From Moniliophthora roreri (taxonomy: Eukaryota > Basidiomycota > Agaricomycetes > Agaricales > Marasmiaceae), in assembly GCA_001466705.2 (NCBI GenBank), contig LATX02000200.1, forward strand, positions 2,108,001-2,172,000: DNA of 64,000 nt, read 5' to 3'. The stretch's first letter is position 1. Each line of letters opens with the position of its first letter. The position numbers were made by a program, and so were the translations under genes. The notes under the pieces were generated by a model, which did not search any database, was not told the origin of the DNA, and saw nothing but the letters and a program-made list of their open reading frames with translations. Below, one piece after another: positions 12,200-24,699 of this stretch.

Positions 12200-12990
12200 A
12201 GACTATGCATCACACGGTTGAACTCTTCAAGACATCCCTAGGCAGTAGATCACATCTCCGGCTCTGCAGCAACCATTCATGCAACAAATTCTTGCATTCC
12301 CTCGGGATATCGATCAAACTGGCAGCAACATTTTGGAAAATAGGAAGAAGCTAGCAATCACACATACCCCTGTGGTAATTTCACGAAAAGCAATACCCAG
12401 AGAGGTAACATCTGCTTTGAATGGGTTGTGTACAAGTGCAGAAGCGTGTTTTGTGTTCTCCAATTCCGGGATTTGATGCTGGTACTTTCCGCCGACGATA
12501 CCTACATACTTTCGCTGATCAAGATTGGCAAACCTGGTGGAAATGCCAAAGTTAATAAAGTAGAATCGCGGAGTCGGGAGGCTTGAGCGTGAGGCTGAGG
12601 CTGATGCAGAGGTGCCAGAGATATACTGAATGTTGGCGGTGTATGTCGCTAGGCAACTGGGCCAGATAAGAATCGAATGGTATACTGGGAACTAGTACCG
12701 GTGAGCAGCGTTTTGTGAATGCATGAACGCCAGGCCCTGGTGGAGGAAATTATGGGCTGAAATGGAACGAGAGAAAATTATACGTACCTCGAGCCACTGC
12801 CTCCGTATCTCGATGGTTTCCTCAAACAGACAGACCCACTCTAGTCTCGATTCGAAGGTGAGAAAAGGTTCTATAATCACCCAATCGCAGAACTCCTGGC
12901 CATTAAAGCGCCGGAACGGGAACCTATCAATAATTGGTGCGATGTGGTTGTGAGGCTCATCAAGACTTCATGAATGGCCAGTTCCCTCGA
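12200..12990 (-). pseudogene. Degenerate protein-kinase-like gene (agaricomycete FunK1-like)
   Basis: Minus-strand segments match in order the fungal kinase-like family: HIAPIIDRFPF and WVIIEPFLTFESR, then FLHQGLAFMHSQNAAHR (catalytic-loop region), then FYFINFGIST (DFG region), then NPFKADVTSLGIAFRE. In the best spliced frame the catalytic HRD reads HRC and DFG reads NFG, so both catalytic Asp residues are gone. The splice that restores HRD puts the DFG region out of frame. No start codon or N-lobe with the Gly loop or Lys was found. I infer a relic or at best a pseudokinase. Exon ends are approximate. Confidence 0.5.
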
Positions 12991-14255
12991 CGGATGTGTG
13001 ATAATCTTGAAAAAAAAATTGACGTTATCTCGAGTACGGATCGCTTCGACTGCATAACCCGACTGGCGAGTTAACTAGGAAACATTCGCTGAGTATTATA
13101 GCGTTTCTAGGGATTAATATTTCAATACCATTGCTGAGATAAATTTAGCTCCTTTGCATCTCGGGATCCAATCCAGTGGGGATGAAGGACATCTGGCAGT
13201 CGATACTCACAACTTTCCACATTCGCCATATGGTAATGGTGCCCTCGGTGTCGTAGTGTTTGGAACACGGAGTGCGTGCGAATATAAACGCGAGTTAAGA
13301 AACTACCAGGTCTGTCGACGCCTACATTTATATTGCTGCTCAAGTAGTAGAGGGGCGGGTGGGGGAGGAGCACTTGGTGAGCGACTTGCGAATCTTGCAG
13401 ATCTGAAATACATATCAGCAATGATGAAGCGTTTGTGGCCAACTTCAATCAGAGTGACTCGAATTGCACCAATTCTGACAGGACCTTGCCATACTTCCAG
13501 AATCTCACCGTCGCTCTCGAGTCCTATTCCTTCTGAGGCACCATCTCTAAGTCTTCAATAATGTAGTTGAGTGAAGAGCGTTGAAACATGGGTTACATTA
13601 TAATGTGGAATTTGGCTCTGTCGCTACCTATGCTTGTGGATAGAATTATAAAAATATTCTGAGGGGAAAAGAATAAAGTACTGCTAAGAGAAGAGTGTAT
13701 TAACGCACTTGGTTGACCCGCTGTGGAAGGCTGCATCCTTCGGCTTCTTCGAAGCGCTTGACCAGTGTTGATCGATGTTGATTACGCGTTGACCACTCTT
13801 GGGCGCTTATGAATTCCCATATCGTCACCGGCCTTCATCTGCAAGGATCATGGACTTGTGGCATTATTTGTCTTTCTCATGCTCGCGCTTTTGTGCTGAT
13901 TCGTGACAAAAAGTGCGCCAGAAGGCATCTTCCTGGGTTTGGCGACAAGAAGGCTTCAGATGGTGAGAGGCTCACTATTCGTTACAGGCCTTCTCACTGC
14001 CTCTCCGTTTTACGACTTCCTCCCTTGTAAGCTCTTCGCCTTCCCGCTCAATCACACAATTCTCAGAAGGATCTCTTCACTGGAGTTGTCGCTATCAAAT
14101 CACAAAACGCCAGGAATTTTGAAGGGTGGAGTATTCAGTGCAGCAGGCTTGGACAGCTTGAGGACCTATAGAGGCAGCGATTAAAATGGTGCAAAAGGCG
14201 TGTTTCATGGAGTGCTATAACGCTATGGAAGACGGTAGTAACTGAGAAAGCCTGT
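12991..14255. other. Intergenic, no recognisable gene
   Basis: Short open frames on both strands (for example 13154-13561 +) have neither family motifs nor consistent introns. An AT-rich stretch lies near 13640-13680. I see nothing I can support as a gene. Confidence 0.45.
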
Positions 14256-15730
14256 TTGAAATTGGATGAGCAATTGAATCAAATTACTGACCTTTATCCT
14301 CCTTTCAAAATAGCCGCTACGGAAGCACAAAATACTATACCCAAAGAGCTGTTATCCCCGCTTATTCCTCAGAGGCTCCTTCCAACCTACAACGCCTTAC
14401 CCGTCCCAATCCAATACCCTTCCTACACCAATCGCAACTCAAAACAGGATCAAGGCAAATGGGTTTTCTTCCGGCCAGACTTTTAGACATCTAGATTCCT
14501 ACGATGCCGTACGAGATGCATACCTGGCAGACGTTGTGTAAAGGGGATGCTGCTAGTGGACGGGTAGAATGGCTGGAACTCACGAGAAGTTCCAGCTCGC
14601 CTTTGGTAAATCTGTCTGGCCATAACTCGCAAGGGCACGACGTGGGCTTCTTGAGCTTTCCATTTGTCTAGGAGTTGGTTGTGTGTGTCGAGTTTCATCT
14701 CGCCTTTGTCTTCAGTTTCAACTCACTCCCCTCGCGCAGGAACCCAAACAACCAAACCACCATTGATACTATTAACGCGTTTGCACAATAACTTGTCGCG
14801 CGTTTTAACCCAAGGTTGGGACGACTCTTTCCTGGAATTCGCCTAAAAACCTAACACAGTTTCGGGTGATAATATGATGAATTTGGAAGTTCTGTTCGTA
14901 TCGGAGAAGTTGACGGGAAATAAGACGTTAGGCGAGATTGCGAGGAGACACGTGGACACGACAATCGGGAATCATATCAGACCAGATGGTAAGTATGCGT
15001 CCGTTCATTTGTTGTGAGACTGGAACTTGTTGTCAAGGCTCAACTTGGCACGTTGTCGAATACAATACGGAGACTGGAAACATCGTATCAAAATACACAG
15101 CTCAAGGGTATTCGAGTGATAGTACGTGGTCTAGAGGACAAGCTTGGGCCGTATATGGATTCTCAAATAGTAAGTCCTCCTTTAGTACTCTGCTATCCTC
15201 TGGCACACCGATGTCCTCCAGTGTACAAGCGAATGCAAAGACCACAATACCTCACTATAGCATGCAAACTCGCAACGTATTTTCATTCCAATCTTCCGAG
15301 CGATGGTATTGTTCCATGGGATTTCAACACACCCATTCAGGATCCGAAAGTTCCTGGTGGTGTTCGCCCAGCAGATTCTAGTGCGGCTACGATTGTCACG
15401 AATGGCTTATTGCTGCTCGCTAGTCTGGATAGTGAAGGCAGAGAAAAGTGAGTGAACAGTGCTATCAAGGTGAGTTCTACCTTCACGGTATCGGAAAGGA
15501 TCAAACTGATATGGGCTCACGAAGCTCACATGGAACAAATCTTGGGACAGTTTGCTCTCTAACAGGACGGTTAGTTGGAGGAGTAATGCCTACTTGACTG
15601 GGATGTCTATGGTATGCGGGCTTGCTTTATTTCTGACTTCTTTGCCTTGCCCCACCAACTGCCTCTAGGTGATTATTACTTTGTCAAAGTCGGGAATGAG
15701 CTCGTCAAGATGAGGTTGATTGACTGCTAG
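14256..15730 (+). pseudogene. GH88 pseudogene (third, decayed copy)
   Basis: It is collinear with the two intact GH88 genes near 51 and 54 kb. Matching pieces are LLSPLIPQRLLPTYNALP, PYEMHTWQTLC, SQGHDVGFLSFPF, NMMNLEVLFVSEKLTGNK, STWHVVEYNTETGN, STWSRGQAWAVYGF, GVRPADSSAAT and the C-terminal GDYYFVKVGNELVK. Lesions include a frameshift and stop at 14484-14486, a stop at 14669-14671 replacing a Glu codon, a TAA at 14789-14791 and a deletion that removes the RSWD region before the catalytic IIDN motif. Several old intron positions remain (GT at about 15168). It is plainly non-functional but shows that the family was in this locus before the tandem duplication. Confidence 0.85.
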
Positions 15731-16020
15731 TTTCGCCCATACCTATTCATGTTTTTACACGTATTGTGGACAGCGGATGATAATGAAACATCAAAGCCAT
15801 TTATCATTTAATTGGTCGTACCCTAGAAGCATTTTGGGAACCATACTAAAAGTGGCCCGTGCGCAGCGTGATATTTTGCAGACGCGACGTTCGGTCCGCA
15901 CTCGGTTTGATAGCTGGCATCACTCTTCTGTTCACAACATTCACGGTCATTTCAGTCTCTCGTTTATCAGTGTATGTTCTCCTCTAGCTGAGGCTACTTG
16001 AATACTGAATTTGGATAGAA

Positions 16021-18089
16021 ATGGAATCACTTCACCGACGAAAATCGAGTCAAGGGGATGATGAAACAGAAAACATCGTACCCAGAACAAGGGTCCACTC
16101 AACTCCAGCTCAACCCCCTTCAGCAGGTCCATTCCGAACTAGTTTTCCGTCACAAACTCTAACAGTCAACAATGGCCATGCTCACTATATTCACCATGCT
16201 CACAATCATTCCCGCACAAGATCTATCTCAACTCCATTTTCACCACCTTTACCTTCCCCGTTATCTGCCTCATTTCCAGCGTCGGCAAGTGCACCAGAAC
16301 CCTTTAACAATAACGAGCAGAAACCACAGAGACGACATGGAAGAATGCATTCCAGAAACCTGTCCATATTTTTCCCGAGGCCAGGATCATTGCCACAGAG
16401 CACTATCGCTGAAGATGGCTCGCAAGAGCTGGAGATTCCCAACGATGAAGAGTCGGCTATGCATTCCGCCGACTCTTTACCAAGTCGCCGTCGAAGAGTT
16501 GAATCAGCCCATGCACCGACAAACGGTTCAATCACACCCCTTGGGGCCGGCTTTACGTTCGGTGCTCGACCTCCTGGTTCAGCGCCGATTCCGCCACCAA
16601 TGAACGCAGGAGGCTCAAATTCGGGAAGCAGGAGTAGGAGAGGACACCACCATAAACATTCGTTATCGCACAACTTTTTCTCGTTCCTGGAACCTGGATC
16701 AACACAGACACAGACACCAGGATCAGAGTTGCATACGCAGCCTACACCCGTACCTGTTTCGCCTTGGAATCCTATTTCACCATTTCCTACCACGCCGCAT
16801 ACACCTCCCACGCCATATTACCGTACTGGCGAAAAGGAGAAGGGAGACGGAGGGAGCGAAGTGGAGGAGGAGAGGGAAAATGTACCTGGTGCTTCGGCGT
16901 TTTGCTTTGCTCAGTTCATCCTCGGTGCTTCGCTGTGGGTATCTGGGCAGCAAAATGGTAGTCTTTCGGCTACTGGGTTAGGATATTGGGTTGTATATGA
17001 TGCCTTTGGCATCGGCGTTGAACGTGTTCTACCTGGTTATCTTTCTCGTCAAAAACAGACTGGTACGAAGAGGAGGTACTATGGGTACGTCGCCATCTTT
17101 CAGTTTGTTGGTTTGAAGTGCTAATAACACCACCAGGGACGCGCGCATCGAAACCGTCATGCAATTTGCACAATCAGTGTACTTGATGTTCGCTGCAGTG
17201 TACATATGTAAAGAGACAGTGGAGCATGTGTTATTGAGCGCTGGCTCTAGTTCGAGTGGGGTTGGAGAACATGAAGGACACCATCATCACCATGCGGATG
17301 TTCTTGGGTGTGTCTGCTCTTCCCGTGTCCCGTGTCCAACGAAACTGATCTGAAGGACAGAATCAACTTTCCCATATTACTGATCCTGTTATCGAGCATG
17401 ACAATGGCGGTATCAGCGTTCATATACGGTACACATCGAAAAACAGTTGAGTGTGAGTCAGACAACGCCCTAGGTCGTTTACGGGTTACTCACTGTTGCT
17501 CCTTGGTCAGTGACGGGCCTTCGAATCCCACAACTCTCACCACAGTCAGATATATGGTCAAACCCATACATCACCGCTCCTCTGGGATTTGCATTATGTC
17601 TAGTCGGTATAACCGTACTCGTCCCATCGTGTGTTGTTTCATTGTCTGTCATCCTCCTCCTGGTGCTAAAGATACACATATAGTACGCATCACATCGCCA
17701 TAGACCTCTTCCTTGCGTCAATAGCTACAATCATCACATTCAAACTCGCTTATCGGGCGTCAGTCGTTCTCGGGACAGTACTCTTACAGACTTCGCCATC
17801 TCGTACGACAGGCGGGAATAATGGCAAAATGGAAACCGTTCTAAGAGTAATGCGAGAAATTGAGCGCGATGACAGGGTTCTACATCTCCCTGCACCTCAT
17901 ATATGGGTTTTGACGCCAGGTGAGAAGGGAAAAGTGGTTGTGACGATGGAAGTGCATGTTTCGAAGGATATGGCGGATGAGGAGGTTGCCAAGTTGGTGA
18001 GATGGGTTGGAGATAAAGTTGGGTGGGCGGTGGGGACAGGAAACGGCGGCGGTGGAGGGCAAGTGACGGTTGGTGTTGTTCGTGGATAA
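16021..18089 (+). CDS. Cation diffusion facilitator, Zrg17/Cis4-like zinc transporter subunit
   Basis: Five exons (16021-17084, 17137-17307, 17361-17452, 17511-17643, 17684-18089) give 621 residues, close to yeast Zrg17. The N-terminal 290 residues are low-complexity, Ser/Pro/His-rich and cytosolic. The membrane part follows with GLGYWVVYDAFGIGVE, RIETVMQFAQSVYLMFAAVY and KETVEHVLL, a His-rich loop (EHEGHHHHHAD), then more hydrophobic helices and a C-terminal alpha-beta domain (VVVTMEVHVSKDM). In active CDF proteins the second helix carries Asp and a His-x3-Asp pair. Here DAFGIGVE keeps only the first Asp, as expected for Zrg17/Cis4, which pairs with Msc2 in the early secretory pathway. Junctions at 17643/17684 are the least certain. 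The F-box gene follows 191 bases on. Confidence 0.75.
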
Positions 18090-18280
18090 TGTTATTCGAG
18101 AAATGTATAATACCTTTATATCGGGTTAATTGCAGACAGATGATTTTCGTGTAGTTGAACAACATTGCAAAGACGGGTAGAAATTTCCGGTTCGGGATCT
18201 GGAAATCCCAATTCAATTGGAATCAATGGCCTCTTGAAAACTTGTTTTCATCGTGCACGCATAGTCAGAAGAGAGCCGCC

Positions 18281-20029
18281 ATGGAGAATCTTTTGGACAT
18301 TGAGGCAAGTAGCTTTCATTTTCATTCTCCGTTTGTTTTCTGAAATTCGATGCTATATAAGTAGTTCCTAGAAGATCCAGTCGAGTTGTGTCATCAATGC
18401 CACGACAGGTTCCCGAGTGCGCCAAACCCAACCATTCGCCGCATTTCAGAGTACATTGCACAGAATCCGAAAAACCATGTTTCCTGGAATCCTGAAGCAT
18501 CGATACTTCTTCCTCACTTGCAAAACGCGGAAGGAGAACTAGCTAGATATGACAATGTAATACATCGGATGCGCGAAACTCTGCGGCAGCTGGAGACGAA
18601 GAGACGTGGTGTTTTGGCATTGAAGGAACGACTGCGCTGGATTATCAAACCATCCATCCGAATGCTGCCGCCAGAGCTCCTGTCGCGAGTCTTTTACGAG
18701 TGTTGGAGAGATGGCTATGCTCTCCGAAAACGGGGCACCAGGTCGCTGTCTGAGCAACCCAACTGCCGGACCACTCTTACTCTAAGTCAGGTTTCAGCTC
18801 AGTGGAGAGCATTGATTTCCCAACAACCTCTGCTGTGGTCGCATATCAGGATAGAGATCCAGCGAGATGACACATCCAAATTTGCCGAGTCCATCCTTGA
18901 GTTCACCAAATTCTGTTTGGAGAAATCTGGCACCACACTTCTCATCATCCATTTCCATATTCCCGTACAAGGATCAGACAAATACGATCAGACCTTGCAC
19001 AAACCTATTCTGGCAGAGTTATTCAAGCACTGTCAGCGATGGAGAGGCGCCGTTGTGAATGTGCATGACGAGGACGTCATCAGTTTCCCAGATGAACTCC
19101 CCAACCTTCGAATGCTCGTACTGCGCAGAGCTTCTTCGTCCGTGCAGAGTCCAATCACTCTGAGGCCGGTCCGCACACCCCGTCTGCATACCCTTAACAT
19201 TTCGCGAATGGGAGGTCTTCTCTCAAGTTTTCAAGACGTGCGTGCTTTGGAAACACTGTCGACAGGCGAGTCCGACTCTGATATTATTCTCGGCGTTCTG
19301 AAGCGCTCTCCGGCACTTCGGAAAGTTACACTGATTCCGGATATGTGGATTTCGGACCCTGATACCACAGAGGACCCAATAATCCTCCGTCTTGAATCGC
19401 TCGACATCTGCCATTCCATGGATTGTATCCTGCCGTGGCTAACGTTGCCTTGCTTGAGATCTCTCAGAATTCATCACAAGGACGAGTATCACCTCTTCAA
19501 CTCCAGGAAGTTATTGGACTTCCTACGACGTTCTCAACCTCCTCTGGATTTCCTCGAGTTGAGCGGTGTTGAACTCGAGCCTCGCCAACTCACGCTTATC
19601 TTCCACCTCCTTCCATCCATTTCAGTACTCCATTACAACGACAATCGCCCCTTCACTTTCCACGGCCAACGGTACATCTCACCTCATGCTACCAAAGATT
19701 TCATCGAAATGATAACTTCTTCCGCTACCTCACCATCAGACGGCGTACTCCTCCCGAATCTTACCCACCTCTCGCTTTCGCTGACATCAGCAGGTGATTC
19801 TAGATCTTCATGGCATGGTTCCGGAATGGTACCCCCATCCTTCTTTGGTGAAGGAAGTATAATTGTGGATATGGTGGAGTCTAGACTAGCTGGTTTGGGC
19901 GGCGAGAGAAAGCTACAACGCTTCAAGATAGAGTGCTACGAATCTCTTCTCGGTAGAGAGGCTCGCGATCGGTTGGAAAGACTTAAAAGCCAAGGGTTGG
20001 ATATAGATATTCAACACCGGAGTTATTAA
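18281..20029 (+). CDS. F-box and leucine-rich-repeat protein
   Basis: It is an F-box protein of the type greatly expanded in agaricomycetes, presumed to be a substrate receptor of SCF ubiquitin ligases. The model joins 18281-18304 (MENLLDIE) to 18365-20029 across a GC-AG intron and gives 562 residues. Without that exon there is no in-frame ATG until residue 60 or so. An N-terminal CHQCHDRF pair of cysteines and a coiled-coil stretch (NVIHRMRETLRQLETKRR) precede the F-box (IRMLPPELLSRVFYECW). Irregular leucine-rich repeats follow (LPNLRMLVLRRA, LPCLRSLRIHH, LDFLELSGVEL, LPNLTHLSLSL). The target is unknown. It is convergent with the RING gene. Confidence 0.85.
18305..18364 (+). other. GC-AG intron that supplies the F-box start exon
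   Basis: Donor GCAAGT and acceptor AAGTAG, 60 nt. The intron carries an in-frame TGA, so it cannot be coding. Splicing links an 8-codon first exon to the long open frame. Confidence 0.7.
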
Positions 20030-20372
20030 AGCCACTGCATCAGGTATGTCGATTTGATCATTTTGTTGCTCAATCACCGAGGATACGTGCAGGTTCGGTC
20101 AATAGAGCGCCGTCGAGCGAATATGGTTGCAATCTGATATTTGAGTACGAGGATACGTTTTTTTTTGGGTTCGTACAAGGAACATATAATATAATGGATA
20201 CAATACAACTAAGTAGCCAGAGCTGCAACATTGTATATCCCAATTCTATAGCGTGCGATACAAGTAATAGAGGTATGAATGATGAGACGTGATGAGAATT
20301 GCACGTCCGACAGAGATGACATGAATGATTAAATAAACGAAACGAGCGATGAGATACTGATCAGACGAAGTT
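20030..20372. other. Intergenic between convergent genes
   Basis: 3' flanks of the F-box (+) and RING (-) genes. A T-run lies near 20160. No gene was seen. Confidence 0.55.
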
Positions 20373-23300
20373 TCAACCGCGTACCCCCTCTTCCCAAACA
20401 CTTCTACTGACAACACCTCCCGACCTACAAAACGAACATTCCACCTCTACTTCCTCGCCAACCTCTTCCTCATCTCTGGCATACATTGACATCGCCACGC
20501 GATGAGCCGAAACCAAGCACGAAGGGTGGAACGAGTGGTCACATACATGGACCTCCTCACCATTTGCCTCCTCCTTTTCTTTACCCTTGACAGATTTCTT
20601 CGCCCGGATACGTACTTGCTTCTTTTGACCCTCGACAAACGGCTCGTCATCATTGGGACCAACGCCGCAGCTGGGATCCGCACACCTAAGTCCTGCTTCT
20701 CGTTCCTTCTTTTCTATTCTTTCGCGGAGCGTTAAGCCAGGCGGAAGCGGCGCAGACCACTTCTTGGGCGGTCGCCCTCGGCGTCCAGGGGGGGGTGCAC
20801 GAGGCAGTCCAGCAGTCGTTCGGAGGAATTGGGAAAAGGTCATCGGAGTCTCCTCGTCAAAGACAGGAGAAGCTGGTGTCTGCACTGGGGATGGTGGCTG
20901 CGGCCGGGATTGAGGTTGGGACTGGGGTCGAGGCGGGTCAGAGAAAGAGGTGGAAGATGATGCTTGAGCCGGCCGAGTACGTGAGGATCGTTGCTCAGCC
21001 ATTGAGGACGACCGTAAGGGTGTCCGTCTAGACGAGGTAGTACCCATATTCATCCAAGGCGCAAACACGTTCGGAACCTGAGAGGTCTGCGCTCTTCCTC
21101 GTTCCTGCGTCTCTCTCTGCCCGGCAGTAAATGGTGGTAGAGGTGGTAATTCCCCATCTACTGGTGCAGAAATGTTCGGCATCTGAGCAGACGCCTGTCG
21201 TCCCCGTCCTTGCGCAGCTCTCTGGGAAGCTGAAAATGGTGAAAGAGGTTGCATCTCTCCACCTGCAGGTGTAAGAATGTGAGGAGGAAGATGTGGAGCT
21301 GGTCGCCCTGGCACTCGCATGGAAGGTGGGAACTGACCTCCCGGTGCAGAGGTGAACCGTAATGGAGGGGACCCGACCCGAACACGTTCCGATTCATCTT
21401 GCCAAGTTCGTTGCTCGGTCTCCCTTGATCCATGAGAAGACGGCGATGGCGGCGCGCGAGCTCTACGTTGAGCAGACGGATGAGGTGTACTTATTGCACC
21501 CATAATCTGTCTCATGGCATCATCCATAGAGTCTGCAGTCCCAGTAACCATCGAGACATAGCCTCCTGGAATGGAATGACGGTGGACATGAGGTCTTGAA
21601 GGCTGTTGTTGAGGCGGAGAAGCACTTTGGGTAGAAGACGGCGATCCTGACTGTTGAGGTTGGGACGGTTCATAGTGTGTTTGTTGACTTGAAGACGCCG
21701 AGGCACCATTTCTATCTTGCGGGTGTGGTGGAAATGTGGAGCTATCACTCTGCGTTCTCCTATGACGATGCTCGAACCTTGCCATACTGGCCTCAAACTC
21801 CTCTTCGTCAGTATCGAGGAAATCCATGATTACATCGCCATCAAGATCCAAACCACCCACACCAGGTGGTGGAGCATCAGGTAGATGGTCAGCATTCCCG
21901 GGTTGTGGTCGCCTCAAGAAATCGAACAGCTCCCTAGGGATACGGTCTCCTCCACCTCCAGTAGGTGGTGGCGGTGGTCCCGTACCCAAGAAAATGTCAA
22001 ACAAATCGGCGAGAGGAGGCGAGTTACGATCGTCATTCTGTGGAGGGAGTTGTGCATCACCAGAATGATTCTGATTATTGGTTGGGGGGTTATGCCTGGG
22101 TATTGGAATGGGAATACCAAATCCAATACCTCCGCCACCACCGCCAGTAAACCCAAGTGGTGGTGGCGGCCCTCCGATAACCATATCGAAGCCTATGGAG
22201 AATACTGGTTCTCCTGGTGGTCGTTGCGGTTGATTAGCGTCACTGGCGGGCGGTGCTTCTGTTGGCGTTGACGGTGATTGGGCGGGCGTTGGATTAGTTA
22301 TGTTCTCGCTAGCTGGAGGTGCTGATGTCACTGGAGCCCCACCCGTTCCAGGAGGCTGCGCTGCATCATCGCTAGCTTGTCGCCTCGGAGGCATATCGAT
22401 AACGACCTGAATGGGACCTCCCATACGTCCAGTGTTCAAAACCCTGACATTGGGCTGGTTAGGGCCTATAGTCAAGATTCGTAAGTAAAAAGCAAAAGAT
22501 TTATGGAAAACATGATTTACCTCCAATAGCGCCACCAAACAAGCCACTTACGAATCGATGTACCATCTCCCTGAGCTGTTCATCTCCTGGTACTTGCCGT
22601 TGGTCGCCATTTCCAGCGTCCGTCTGCTCACCGGTAGCAGCTGTCACTGATTGCGGTTGTTCGTTACTTGCAGCTGAAGTGGGTCGCGAGTTATTCAAGG
22701 GAGGCTGCATTGTATTGTCGCCAGCTCGTTCCGCCGTATCTTGAGCCGTCGGAGCCTGTGCTGTGCCTGCAAAGAAAGAAAACGACGATACTCATAAGCA
22801 TATTCGCGACCAGAATCACTAGAAAAGATTAACATTGTAAAAAATAAACTCACCGGGGGCTGCGTCACTACCAGCTGAAACAGGTTGAGTACCACCGACT
22901 GCTTGAATAGGACCATCTCTTCCTACACCCAATGCTCTTCCCAACTCGAACAAGTCCCTCAACACCTGGCCTGCTTGTCCAGTGCCTTCATTTTCGCCCT
23001 CAACTCGAGGTGCTCCTTGGCCTTGACCTGCACCCTCGTGCTGAGCTCCGTTGGCTTCACCCTCTCGCCTCTCAGCTTCGCCATTTTGATTAGATGCGGG
23101 AGCAGGACCACCAAACATTCGCATGAAGTCGTTCATGCCGAAGAATCCGCCTCCCAAACCGCCTCCCATTCCTCTTCGTGATCTCGACATGCCCCAGATC
23201 AAGCCTTCGGGATCCAGGTCAAAACGGCATACAGGACACGTGGTCTGCCGGGGCCGGGAGAACCATGGAACGAGACATGCAGCGTGGAAGATGTGTGCAC

Positions 23301-24699
23301 AGGGTAACGAGACTATCTTGGTTTCGCTCTCATCCGAGGTAGCTTCTGAAGCAGATGTAAGAGATCCTGATGTTTTCTCTTCGGCAGGTGCAACAGACGA
23401 GGCATAAGCCGACGAGCTAGATCCAACCTCACTTTTAGCCACTGCTTCTGTCACATCCCCGGTCTCATCAGGGATCAGTTTCTCCCAACAGATTGCACAG
23501 CCGGCACCGTCCATTCCATCTTCCCCTTCACCTAACTCTCTATTCGCTCTGGCAAGTCGGTGTACCAGTCCCGTTGGGACAACTTCGAGTCCGGCAACTA
23601 CTTGCTTGCCTTTTACTGTGTCTTCTTTTTCTTCAGGAGGTCCGCCCAAGCCACCAAACAAAGTGAAGATGTCAGGTCCGGGAGGAGGCTCGTCGCTGTT
23701 GGGCGGTCGTAAGGACGCACTTAATGCACGGAATAGACCAGGTAAGGCAACAACGGGTAGCGGTACTACAATACCTGGACCAGGGAAAGGAGGATGCGTG
23801 TGACGATGTGGTTGTTGCCGACTCTGCGCTGGCATCGGATTCGAATTCGATGGCTGCTGTGGCTGCTGTAACTGTTGATTCGTAAATTCCATCAACGACA
23901 CTCCTGGGAGCAGTCTACTAGGGCCATTGGTGCTGTTCTCATCCTGATTGTGATTGTGATGATGATGACGGACACGAAAATGTTGTCCTTGACCTCTGCC
24001 AATGGGTATAGGTATTGGGCCCGATGGGCCTGGACCAAGGTCGATGGATACGGATATGGCTGGGTGCCGACGCTGCAGAGACAAAGGCGCAAGTGAGTAG
24101 CTAGCACAATGAAAAGGACGATGAAGACATACAGGCAATGTATTATTATCATTATCATTACTTGAAATACTAGGGTTCAAACTATCATTCTGGGAATAAA
24201 GTTCAGTATCACACCATTGGCAAAAGCCGCACAAGTAACGCACCACTCTTTCACTGGGATGCCTGCGATCTCGCTCCTGATCATCGTCGTCTTCGACTCT
24301 GGCTCTCCGCTGACTACTTCGGTGTGGTGCCGGCAGAGGTGAGGGAGCATTTGAAGAAGACTGAGTCATCGGTGACGGGGCATTGGAGACTTCTGAGGAA
24401 GGTGGCATTGATGCACCGACATTAAGGTACATATCGTCCTCGCCTTCATCCTCAGAGTCGGACACATCCTGCAAAGGAGGGATTTCGCGATCGTAGTCGT
24501 CGTCGACAGTGACAGCGGGTATTCTGGTCGTGGTATTGTGTGCATCGACATTATTACTGTGATCGTTGGAGCTCATCTCCACGTCGTTAGTGACGACCTG
24601 CTCACTGTTATCGGCATCGCTGCGACGAGAAACCAATGACCTGAAGATATTGGAAAAGAATCCTCCTGCCGAGGTGTTGCGCTGGTGGTGGTCAGACAT
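20373..24699 (-). CDS. Large RING-H2 protein with a second C-terminal RING-like finger
   Basis: Two long open frames are one gene. Exons 24133-24699, 22854-24072, 22521-22766 and 20373-22465 join in frame to 1,374 residues. The start is MSDHHQRN. An ATG 32 codons upstream is possible but less likely. The protein is mostly disordered (Pro, Gly, Ser, Gln and acidic runs). A RING-H2 finger lies near the middle: GCAICWEKL, then a spacer of about 70 residues, then LPCAHIFHAACLVPWF and TCPVCRFDL. A second zinc-binding group sits at the C-terminus: CADPSCGV, then CDHSFHPSCLVSAHRV, then ECSFC. A short Cys group (CGFCQWCDTEL) lies N-terminal. An E3 ubiquitin ligase role for the central finger is the family expectation. 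Substrate and location are unknown. Confidence 0.8.

Noticed and set aside
12692..12980. Plus-strand ORF 12723-12953 as a gene
   Set aside because: It is antisense to the kinase relic and has no recognisable features.
14483..14698. Minus-strand ORF within the GH88 relic
   Set aside because: The plus strand carries clear GH88 homology here, so the minus frame is a shadow.
16206..16811. Minus-strand open frame of 201 codons opposite the CDF gene
   Set aside because: It is the antisense of a Pro/Ser-rich coding exon and has no start context, introns or family motif.
22547..22819. Two separate RING-type genes
   Set aside because: Two canonical small introns and one exon join the frames exactly, and the N-terminal residues of the downstream frame translate intron sequence.
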